From contig WTJB01000276.1 of the NCBI GenBank assembly GCA_011526335.1, positions 1-23,778 on the forward strand: a DNA stretch of 23,778 bases. The letters run 5' to 3'. The notes under the pieces were generated by a model. It was not told the origin of the DNA and ran no database searches. It saw only the letters and a list, made by a program, of their open reading frames with translations. Shown piece after piece: positions 1 through 6,425 of this stretch (within the stretch, counting starts at the first letter, position 1; the number at the start of each line of letters is the position of its first letter). The position numbers were made by a program, and so were the translations under genes. This DNA is from Candidatus Arcticimaribacter sp. (lineage in GTDB: Bacteria > Bacteroidota > Bacteroidia > Flavobacteriales > Flavobacteriaceae).

Positions 1-142
1 ATTCTATAGAGAATTCTTCAAAACGATTTGAATTTTGCTTAAATCGATCTATAATAGCGGTGTCTTTTTCTAGTTCAAATTGTGCTTGCAGTGCTTTCCA
101 GCTTTTTGTTTGTGTTGGATTGATGTTTTTTAAAAGTGCCAT
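1..142 (-). CDS. pgi: Glucose-6-phosphate isomerase, N-terminal fragment (cut by window edge)
   Basis: Only the first 47 codons are present; the gene runs off the left edge. The ATG is at 142-140 and the protein begins MALLKNINPTQTKSWKAL. This closely matches the opening of flavobacterial glucose-6-phosphate isomerases as I remember them. The enzyme interconverts glucose-6-phosphate and fructose-6-phosphate in the cytoplasm, in glycolysis and gluconeogenesis. No catalytic residues lie in the visible part, so the call rests on the N-terminal pattern and on the neighbour: an M23 peptidase directly upstream of pgi is a common order in this family. Only three bases separate the M23 stop from this ATG, so the two are probably co-transcribed. 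Confidence 0.75.
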   Translation of the reverse strand, partial: MALLKNINPTQTKSWKALQAQFELEKDTAIIDRFKQNSNRFEEFSIE

Positions 143-145
143 AAT

Positions 146-1429
146 CTAGTGTATTGCAACTGCATTAATTTCTTCGTCAAAGCTCATACAGTTGAGTTGC
201 GTTTGTAAAGGAACAATGTAGGTTAAAAACTGTTGTTTTAGTTTTTTCGATATGGGCTTAGCTTCGGGAAGTTTTTGTTTAAACGGATCCACTTGTCTTC
301 CATTTTTCCAAAAACGATAACATACATGGGGGCCGGAGGTGTTTCCTGTCATCCCTACCCATCCAATGACATCGCCTTGTTTGACAAACTGGCCTACTCT
401 TGCCTTTCGGCGTTTCATATGAAGGTATTGAGTAGCATAGGTGTTGTTGTGTTTTATTTTTACATAATTCCCATTGCCTCTTTTGTAGCGCGATTCTATG
501 ACAGTTCCGTTGGCCGTAGCCATAATGGGGGTGCCTACCGGGGCTGCATAGTCTGTACCTCTATGGGGTTTTACGCGTCCGTAATAGGCAATTTTTCTCT
601 TGAGGTTGTAGCGGGAAGAAATGCGGCTAAATTTTACGGGCGCTTTTAAAAAAGCACGACGTAAATTTTTTGCATTTTCATCAAAATAATCGACGATGCC
701 TTTGATGGAGTCGGTTTCAAACTCATAGGCATACAATCCTTTTTTTCGGTGCTCAAAGTAGGCTGCCTTTATTTTTTCTATACCCACAGAGAGGGTATCG
801 TCAACAAATTTCTCGGTATAGATGACCTTAAATCGATCGCCTTTATCGAGCCGTGTAAAGTCAATTGTCCAGGCATAAACATCCGCTAAAAAATAGGTTA
901 AATAACTATTGTATCCGCTGTTTTGCATGGTTTCATAAAGCGAGCTTTCAATGACTCCCGTGGCTTGTTGTTCTACAATTTTAATTTCTTTGGTTACTTT
1001 TTTCCCGTAGATACTGTCTTGTAGGGCGATTAGGCTGTATTCTTGAACATCAGGATGATAAATAAAATATTTGGGTTGGGGGAGGCTATCTTTACTAAAT
1101 AAAAGGGTGTAGGGTTTGCCAATTTGGAGTTTTCGGACATTGACTTTTCCCTTTATTTTCTGAAGGATTTCAAAAACCTGAGGGTAGTCTATTCCATTGT
1201 TTTCCAAAATAGCACCAAAGGTGTCTCCGCGTTTTATTTTTAGTTCTTTAACATCATACTTATTGAAGTCAATCCCGTAACGGATTTGGGGCTCTTCTTC
1301 TACCACAGCAACCGGCGTTTCGTTTGCTGTTGCCGCTGACTCAGGAGCATCGGAACAGGTCACGAAGAGTGTTGTGAGTATTAGAAGTAAGAGGGGAAGT
1401 ACTGTTTTGATGTCTAAAAATTTCTGCAA
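146..1429 (-). CDS. M23 family peptidoglycan metallopeptidase, membrane-anchored or lipoprotein
   Basis: The 427-residue product is predicted to cut peptidoglycan peptide cross-links in the periplasm. Residues 9-24 are a hydrophobic export segment followed by Cys25 (LFVTC), a loose lipobox, so it may be a lipoprotein. Residues about 60-112 look like the OapA/LysM-like domain of MepM-type proteins. The C-terminal half is the M23 fold, with HxxxD at His289/Asp293, His337 in QYLHM, and GPHVCYRF at 366-373. In most M23 enzymes that last motif is HxH; here it is His368-Val-Cys370. The start codon is TTG at 1429-1427. No in-frame ATG occurs between the upstream stop and the export segment, and AGGAAAG lies about 10 bases upstream of the TTG. 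The gene sits between the DUF3108 gene (64 bases upstream) and pgi (3 bases downstream). The family is clear; the exact bond cleaved is not known. Confidence 0.9.
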   Translation of the reverse strand: MQKFLDIKTVLPLLLLILTTLFVTCSDAPESAATANETPVAVVEEEPQIRYGIDFNKYDVKELKIKRGDTFGAILENNGIDYPQVFEILQKIKGKVNVRKLQIGKPYTLLFSKDSLPQPKYFIYHPDVQEYSLIALQDSIYGKKVTKEIKIVEQQATGVIESSLYETMQNSGYNSYLTYFLADVYAWTIDFTRLDKGDRFKVIYTEKFVDDTLSVGIEKIKAAYFEHRKKGLYAYEFETDSIKGIVDYFDENAKNLRRAFLKAPVKFSRISSRYNLKRKIAYYGRVKPHRGTDYAAPVGTPIMATANGTVIESRYKRGNGNYVKIKHNNTYATQYLHMKRRKARVGQFVKQGDVIGWVGMTGNTSGPHVCYRFWKNGRQVDPFKQKLPEAKPISKKLKQQFLTYIVPLQTQLNCMSFDEEINAVAIH

Positions 1430-1493
1430 ATTTCGGAATCTTTCCTGCGTCTGACGAATATATTGAGGATATTTATAAAAAACTTAACACCCC

Positions 1494-2300
1494 CTAGTCT
1501 AAAACAAGACCAAAAGGATGTTTTAGGTGTTTAAAATTTTCTAAATCACATTCAATTGCGCCTACTCGTAGGTCTGCTCTAAGTTTGATCGGAATCTTAT
1601 TGGGGTCATCGCTGACCCAGATGGTTACACTCTCTTCTTCTCTGAACACACGTCCACTTTGTACAACGGGTCTAAATTTTAGACAACGGACTTTGCCAAA
1701 TTTTGTATTGAGATTTTCTCGACCCAAAAATTTAAGTTGGAAGAGGTAATTTTCTTGATCAAAAAACATATTGATGCCAAGGCTTTCTCCTTTAACCAAC
1801 TCCTCGGTATTGTAGAAGTTTCTTAAATAGTAAAATACCGAGATGAGGTCCTGAGAATTTTCACGAATTTCAAAACTTTCTTTTCGCTTCTTTTTTAGGT
1901 TATTTACTAAGGCAGATCCTTTTTCATGATCAAACCGAATTTCTACATTTTTGGTATATCCACCTTCATTGATATCGCGTTTAAAGAACATAGGAAGTCC
2001 GGTATCTTTTCTAAAATAGGTGTCGTAATGATCTTCTACTTTAAAAAACCAACGCGCTAGACCTGTGGTCGTACCATAGCCCTTGGCATGAAAAACGGGG
2101 GTTTGGTTTATTGTATCCGCACGGACTTCTAGCGTAGCAAAACTGGCATTAAAGATGCCGTAATGAATTCTGAATTCAAACCATTCGCCTACATCAAAAG
2201 CGTCATTCGATTTTTCTAGCGGGGCATAGGCTACACTTTCTTGAGCCTGTAAGGATATCCCAAAACAGTAGAATAGGAAAAACAAAAGACGTAGATTCAT
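1494..2300 (-). CDS. DUF3108 domain exported protein
   Basis: The product has 268 residues. Residues 1-20 form a clean signal peptide (MNLRLLFFLFYCFGISLQAQ), with cleavage probably after AQ. The rest is a soluble, beta-rich domain matching my memory of the DUF3108 family: an early FDVGEWFEFRIHYGIFNA segment, and later stretches such as TGLPMFFKRDINEGGYTKN and GKVRCLKFRPVVQSGRVF. Family members are periplasmic or outer-membrane associated and have no defined function. The ATG at 2300 is 56 bases downstream of the uvrC stop, and the M23 gene follows after 64 bases. An envelope role beside the M23 hydrolase is plausible, but this is only inference from position. There are no cysteines beyond a few scattered ones and no catalytic motif that I recognise. 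Confidence 0.85.
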   Translation of the reverse strand: MNLRLLFFLFYCFGISLQAQESVAYAPLEKSNDAFDVGEWFEFRIHYGIFNASFATLEVRADTINQTPVFHAKGYGTTTGLARWFFKVEDHYDTYFRKDTGLPMFFKRDINEGGYTKNVEIRFDHEKGSALVNNLKKKRKESFEIRENSQDLISVFYYLRNFYNTEELVKGESLGINMFFDQENYLFQLKFLGRENLNTKFGKVRCLKFRPVVQSGRVFREEESVTIWVSDDPNKIPIKLRADLRVGAIECDLENFKHLKHPFGLVLD

Positions 2301-2356
2301 AGGTGTAAAATAAAACCCAGAAAAAGCCTATCCAAATCTTTTCTCTTAAAAAACTG

Positions 2357-4147
2357 TTATTTCTGAAGCTGCTGATGCAGGCTACGTCCTTTATTCTCGC
2401 CCAAGACACGTATAAGATCTTCTTTGGTCGCGGCTTTGATGCGTTTAAACGACTTGAACTCTTTCATGAGCAGTTCTTTGGTTTTGGGCCCCACCCCTTT
2501 GATCTTGTCTAGACCAGAGGTGATGGCGCCTTTGCTTCGTTTGTTGCGATGAAAGGTAATCCCAAAGCGGTGCGCTTCATTTCTGAGGTGTTGTATGATT
2601 TTTAGACTTTCTGATTTTTTATCCAAGTAAAGCGGAATAGGGTCTTCGGGGAAATAAATTTCTTCTAACCGTTTAGCAATACCTACAATTGCAATTTTCC
2701 CGCGCAGGTTCAATTGCTCTAAACTTTTTATGGCAGAGGAAAGTTGCCCTTTTCCTCCATCAATAATGATGAGTTGGGGAAGAGAGGCGTCTTCGTCCAA
2801 AAGGCGTTTGTACCGTCGGTAAACCACCTCTTCCATAGAGGCAAAATCATCTGGTCCTACCACGGTTTTGATATTGTAGTGACGATAGTCTTTTTTATAA
2901 GGTTTTCCATCCCTAAACACCACACAGGCCGCTACAGGGTTGGATCCTTGTAAGTTAGAGTTGTCAAAACACTCGATATGACGCGGCTCTTCTGACAAAC
3001 GAAGATCGGTCTTCATTTGTGACATCAGTCTAGTGGTATGCCGGTCAGGGTCTACAATTTGCATTTGCTTGAAACGTTCCATGCGGAAGTATTTGGCATT
3101 GCGCATAGACAAGTCTACCAAATGTTTTTTATCGCCCAATTGAGGCACGGTCACTTTTATTTTTTCGCCTAAATCTAGTGGGAAGGGCAGATAGACTTCC
3201 GGCGATTGGGAGTGGAAGCGATTTCGGATTTCGATGATGGCCAAAGAGAGTAAATCAGCATCTGATTCATTCAATTTTTTCTTGATTTCAATGGTATGCG
3301 ATCGGATGATTGACCCATAAGAGAGCTGCAAGAAGTTTACGTAACCATACGACTCATCAGACAAAACAGAAAAAACATCAACATTGCTAATTTTTGGATT
3401 TACTATGGTCGATTTAGCCTTGTAATTTTCTAGAATATCGAGTTTGTCTTTAATTTTTTGTGCCGCTTCAAATTCCATATTGGCCGCGTGTTCTTGCATC
3501 TGAGCTCGAAATTGCTGAAGCGATTCTTTAAAATTCCCTTTGATGATATTGCGAATGGCTTTGATGTTTTCGGTATAGCTCTCTTCCGAAATTTTATTTT
3601 CACAGGGGGCTAAACAATTTCCCAAATGATATTCTAGGCAGACCTTGTACTTGTTTTCCTCAATTTTTTTTGCCGACAAATCGTATTTACACGTCCGTAG
3701 GGGATACAAGCCTTTGATGAGGTCCAAGAGGGTGCGTACGGTTTTCATATTGGTGTATGGACCAAAATATTCAGAACCGTCTTTGATGAGCTTTCGGGTG
3801 TAAAACACCCTTGGAAAACGTTCTTTTTTGATGCAAATCCACGGATAGGATTTATCGTCTTTCAGTAAAACATTATACCGGGGCTGATATTTTTTGATCA
3901 GGTTGTTTTCTAAAAGAAGCGCATCCATCTCTGTTTCTACCACGATGGGTTCTACTCGAACGATATTTTTGACCAACAAGCGGGTGCGGTTGTTGTCATG
4001 GGTTTTGGTAAAATACGAGTTTACCCTTTTTTTTATGTTTTTGGCTTTTCCTACGTAAATGACGCTGTCTTTGGCATCATAATATTGATATACCCCCGGG
4101 CTATCGGGAAGGGTTTTCAATTGTAAAGAAAGTGCGTTGTCTGCCAC
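2357..4147 (-). CDS. uvrC: Excinuclease ABC subunit C
   Basis: The 596-residue UvrC makes both incisions around bulky DNA lesions during nucleotide excision repair, after UvrA and UvrB have found the damage. The domains appear in the expected order. The GIY-YIG nuclease is at about 14-95 (GVYQYY, IYVGKAKNIKKR). A four-cysteine cluster follows at Cys153, Cys170, Cys178 and Cys182. The UVR motif that binds UvrB is at about 205-240. The RNase H-like nuclease has Asp395 (ECFDNSN), Asp463 (IIDGGKGQL) and His526 (NEAHRFGI). A helix-hairpin-helix region covers about 543-595 (GLDKIKGVGPKTKELL). The start is GTG at 4147-4145; no ATG is available nearby and the N-terminus fits the family. It is divergent from the cyclo-ligase gene and appears to head the uvrC-DUF3108-M23-pgi run. 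Confidence 0.97.
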   Translation of the reverse strand: MADNALSLQLKTLPDSPGVYQYYDAKDSVIYVGKAKNIKKRVNSYFTKTHDNNRTRLLVKNIVRVEPIVVETEMDALLLENNLIKKYQPRYNVLLKDDKSYPWICIKKERFPRVFYTRKLIKDGSEYFGPYTNMKTVRTLLDLIKGLYPLRTCKYDLSAKKIEENKYKVCLEYHLGNCLAPCENKISEESYTENIKAIRNIIKGNFKESLQQFRAQMQEHAANMEFEAAQKIKDKLDILENYKAKSTIVNPKISNVDVFSVLSDESYGYVNFLQLSYGSIIRSHTIEIKKKLNESDADLLSLAIIEIRNRFHSQSPEVYLPFPLDLGEKIKVTVPQLGDKKHLVDLSMRNAKYFRMERFKQMQIVDPDRHTTRLMSQMKTDLRLSEEPRHIECFDNSNLQGSNPVAACVVFRDGKPYKKDYRHYNIKTVVGPDDFASMEEVVYRRYKRLLDEDASLPQLIIIDGGKGQLSSAIKSLEQLNLRGKIAIVGIAKRLEEIYFPEDPIPLYLDKKSESLKIIQHLRNEAHRFGITFHRNKRSKGAITSGLDKIKGVGPKTKELLMKEFKSFKRIKAATKEDLIRVLGENKGRSLHQQLQK

Positions 4148-4185
4148 AGTACAAGATGGTTATAAAACGAAAATAATGCTTTTCT

Positions 4186-4204
4186 TTGTCTCTACAAGAG
4201 ACAA
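4186..4204. repeat. Perfect 8-bp inverted repeat in the uvrC / cyclo-ligase divergent region
   Basis: TTGTCTCT (4186-4193) and AGAGACAA (4197-4204) are exact reverse complements separated by ACA. The element ends two bases before the cyclo-ligase ATG at 4207, within a 59-base divergent intergenic region. It could be a protein-binding operator, or an mRNA hairpin covering the ribosome binding site of the cyclo-ligase. No poly-T tract follows it in either direction in the way expected for a terminator. Confidence 0.55.
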
Positions 4205-4206
4205 CA

Positions 4207-4767
4207 ATGGACAAATCTACCCTGCGAAAACTTTATAAAGAAAAACGCAACGCCCTCTCGGTAGAGGCATGCGAACAGGGAAGCCTGCAGATTGCGAATG
4301 CTTGTCAAAAACTTCCCCTATGGTCCTACAGTAACTTTCATCTTTTTTTACCCATTGCCCATCATAAAGAAGTAGATACCGAACCCTTATTGACCCTCCT
4401 TCAAGGGCGTGATAAAGATGTGATCGTCCCCAAAATGGAAGAAGACGGGCAATTGTCTCATTTTCTATTAACGGATCAAACCCCAATACGAAACAATGCC
4501 TTAGGGATTCCTGAACCGCAAAAAGGAATAGCAATACAGCCTCATCAAATTGAGGTGGTTTTTGTCCCTTTGCTGGCCTTTGACCGAAAGGGCAACAGAA
4601 TAGGGTATGGGAAAGGATATTATGATCGGTTTTTAGCAGGGTGTAAAAGCGATGTGGTCAAAGTAGGCCTGTCTTTTTTTAAAGCACACGAAGAACTTTT
4701 ACCAACAGAAACTACGGACGTAGGTTTAGATTACGTCGTTACCCCAGAGAAAATTTACTCTTTTTGA
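4207..4767 (+). CDS. 5-formyltetrahydrofolate cyclo-ligase
   Basis: This enzyme uses ATP to convert 5-formyl-THF to 5,10-methenyl-THF in the cytoplasm, returning stored or inhibitory folate to one-carbon metabolism. From the ATG at 4207 the protein has 186 residues, normal for the family. The basic N-terminal segment MDKSTLRKLYKEKRNAL is typical, and the signature glycine-rich ATP-binding loop RIGYGKGYYDRFL lies in the C-terminal third. A TTG at 4186 would add seven residues, but it lies inside the inverted repeat and has no family support, so I prefer the ATG. It is divergent from uvrC. Its last 13 bases overlap the end of lspA, which is convergent. The gene appears to be transcribed alone. 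Confidence 0.93.
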   Translation: MDKSTLRKLYKEKRNALSVEACEQGSLQIANACQKLPLWSYSNFHLFLPIAHHKEVDTEPLLTLLQGRDKDVIVPKMEEDGQLSHFLLTDQTPIRNNALGIPEPQKGIAIQPHQIEVVFVPLLAFDRKGNRIGYGKGYYDRFLAGCKSDVVKVGLSFFKAHEELLPTETTDVGLDYVVTPEKIYSF

Positions 4768-5408
4768 CCAAAGATCTTTTTGTTGAAAAACAATAAAATC
4801 CCTACCCCAATAGAAATGGCGCTATCGGCGACATTAAATACATATTCAAAAAAAGTATAGCTTTGACCTCCAATTCCAGGAACCCAATTGGGCCACACCC
4901 AAGACACGAGAGGGAATTGCAGCATATCGACGACATGACCGTAAAATAGGCCGGCATAGCCTTCGTCGGGTAAAAATTGAGCCACCTGTCCATAGCTATG
5001 CGAAAACAAAAGTCCGTAGAAAATAGAATCGATCAAGTTTCCTATGGCCCCGGCAAAAATAAAACAGAGCGCTAGACGTAGGAGATAAGGCGAGGACGAA
5101 CGCAGAATACCTCTTAGCCAAAAGCCTAAAAATCCGATGGCTACTATACGGAAAAGGGTCAATAAAAGTTTTGCCACCTCTTCACTAATGAAAGGTAAAA
5201 GATCATTGAACTTGGTCCCCCAGGCCATTCCTTTATTTTCAATAAAGAGGATTTTGAAAAACCCCCAATCCAAAATGGCTGCTTGGCCATATACCGATAG
5301 CGGATAATGGAGTTTGATGTATATTTTTGAAGCTTGATCGATCATCAAAATAATGAGGATCAAGACAATTGCATTTCGGGTATTCAAGACAGGAAAAAAT
5401 CTTTTCAT
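4755..5408 (-). CDS. lspA: Signal peptidase II (lipoprotein signal peptidase)
   Basis: LspA is an inner-membrane aspartyl protease that removes the signal peptide from diacylglyceryl-modified prolipoproteins. The 217-residue protein has four hydrophobic segments (about 12-24, 80-98, 108-130 and 190-208). It carries the family motifs DQASK with Asp24, ENKGMAWG at 58-65, the catalytic GNLID with Asn124/Asp127, HVVDM with Asp161, and FNVADS with Asn192/catalytic Asp195. It is longer than the roughly 165 residues of E. coli LspA because of an extra loop at about 132-185; longer forms are usual in Bacteroidota as I recall. It ends the ileS-dksA-(unknown)-lspA run. The window encodes likely substrates, including the DUF4270 lipoprotein. 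Confidence 0.95.
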   Translation of the reverse strand: MKRFFPVLNTRNAIVLILIILMIDQASKIYIKLHYPLSVYGQAAILDWGFFKILFIENKGMAWGTKFNDLLPFISEEVAKLLLTLFRIVAIGFLGFWLRGILRSSSPYLLRLALCFIFAGAIGNLIDSIFYGLLFSHSYGQVAQFLPDEGYAGLFYGHVVDMLQFPLVSWVWPNWVPGIGGQSYTFFEYVFNVADSAISIGVGILLFFNKKIFGQKE

Positions 5409-5426
5409 GGGGCAAAAGTAATTATT

Positions 5427-6134
5427 TTAACTTGGATTCAATACGATGTCTCCTTGACGACTGTTTATTTCTAGCAACTTGCTTTGGTCTCTTGTATGAT
5501 AGTTGGTACACCGTCCACTGCCACACTTGATTTCTACTCCTCCCTCAAGTCCATATAAAAACACATCGGCTTGCGATGTTCTTATCTTGCCTTGTAAGTG
5601 TTCTGCTTTGATTACAGCTTTGCCTCGTGTCAGTTCTAGTGCAATTTTAGGATGATTTCCCTCCCAAAAAAGCATGGCTTCCTGAACATATAATTGAAGG
5701 GCGAGTGATTCCGGGAGAACCAATTCTACTTGTGTTGCTACGACTTTATGCGCACTGAGTTTATCATTATAAAAAGCTTTTTGGGGTGCAGGAATTTCTT
5801 TGACAATCAGGCGTTTGCCCTCTCTCTTTTTTTGAAGTAGAAAATCGTTTTGATATTCTCCTTCTGCACGGTAGCGTATGCGGATAGACGGCTCGGATGA
5901 GGTAGTAATGGAAACTTTACTTGCGTAAGGGAAATGGAATTCGAGCTGGGAGAATGCTGTGGTGTCCCAATTTTCCCATTGGATGTTTTGCCCAGATAAG
6001 GTGAAGCTGATAAAACAAGCAAGCCAAAAGACGCTGCTTTTTATTTCTGCATGTTTTTGGCTTCTATGCTCAAGGTAGCATGCGGTACGAGCAGCAGACG
6101 CTGCTTTTGAATAAGATTGCCTGTTACTCGACAT
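5427..6134 (-). CDS. Unrecognised exported beta-rich protein (GIN/DUF4097-like), uncertain start
   Basis: I do not recognise this family firmly. The mature part, about 185 residues, is made of short beta-strand-like repeats ending in GSGRCTNYHTRDQSKLLEINSRQGDIVLNPS. That resembles the right-handed beta-helix of 'adhesin head GIN' (DUF2807) or DUF4097 proteins. The given end, 6134, is the only conventional in-frame start (ATG), but it would overlap dksA by 94 bases and place 30 polar residues before an obvious signal peptide. The signal peptide KSSVFWLACFISFTLSGQ begins right after codon 31, an ATA at 6044-6042 overlapping the dksA stop as ATAA. I infer that translation really starts there. 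It lies between dksA and lspA, with 18 bases to lspA, and is therefore probably co-transcribed. It is likely periplasmic or at the cell surface, with function unknown. Confidence 0.7.
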   Translation of the reverse strand: MSSNRQSYSKAASAARTACYLEHRSQKHAEIKSSVFWLACFISFTLSGQNIQWENWDTTAFSQLEFHFPYASKVSITTSSEPSIRIRYRAEGEYQNDFLLQKKREGKRLIVKEIPAPQKAFYNDKLSAHKVVATQVELVLPESLALQLYVQEAMLFWEGNHPKIALELTRGKAVIKAEHLQGKIRTSQADVFLYGLEGGVEIKCGSGRCTNYHTRDQSKLLEINSRQGDIVLNPS

Positions 6135-6424
6135 ACACCATAGGTTTTGTTTTCTATCCGGATTAAGGCACTTTTTAGATCACGAATAAATTTTTCTTGT
6201 CTTAAGGCCAATTGGGTGTTGGCTTCTTTTGACATGGTTTCTGAACCCTCTTCAAAAGCCTTAAATGTTGGCGAAGTATCTTCTGTACCATTGTTCCCAT
6301 CATTCATGTAGGAACTTTTTAGCAGCGCTAAATCTTCGTTTGCCTTTTCAATTTTTTCTTCGATAAGTAATCTGAACTCTTCCAAATCCTTATCGGAATA
6401 TCGGTTTTTTTTAACAGCTCCCAT
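6041..6424 (-). CDS. TraR/DksA-family regulator with degenerate zinc finger
   Basis: The 127-residue protein belongs to the DksA/TraR group. E. coli DksA inserts a coiled-coil tip into the secondary channel of RNA polymerase and works with ppGpp. The N-terminal part (about 10-90) is helical and rich in Glu and Lys, consistent with the coiled coil. The C-terminal part contains YGVCRVTGNLI and LLVPHATLSIEAK, the globular domain signature as seen in Bacteroidota. Only one of the four zinc-binding cysteines remains (Cys98), so zinc is probably not bound. The ATG at 6424 is one base after the ileS stop. The TAA stop at 6043-6041 shares bases with the presumed ATA start of the next gene. The effect on RNA polymerase in this lineage is inferred from homology only. 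Confidence 0.9.
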   Translation of the reverse strand: MGAVKKNRYSDKDLEEFRLLIEEKIEKANEDLALLKSSYMNDGNNGTEDTSPTFKAFEEGSETMSKEANTQLALRQEKFIRDLKSALIRIENKTYGVCRVTGNLIQKQRLLLVPHATLSIEAKNMQK

Positions 6425-6425
6425 C

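Noticed and set aside
275..649. 124-codon open frame on the plus strand opposite the M23 gene
   Set aside because: It is antisense to the conserved M23 catalytic domain, and its protein has no family features.
4186..4206. TTG start that would extend the cyclo-ligase by seven residues
   Set aside because: The TTG lies within the inverted repeat, the added residues do not fit the family, and the ATG at 4207 gives the normal N-terminus.
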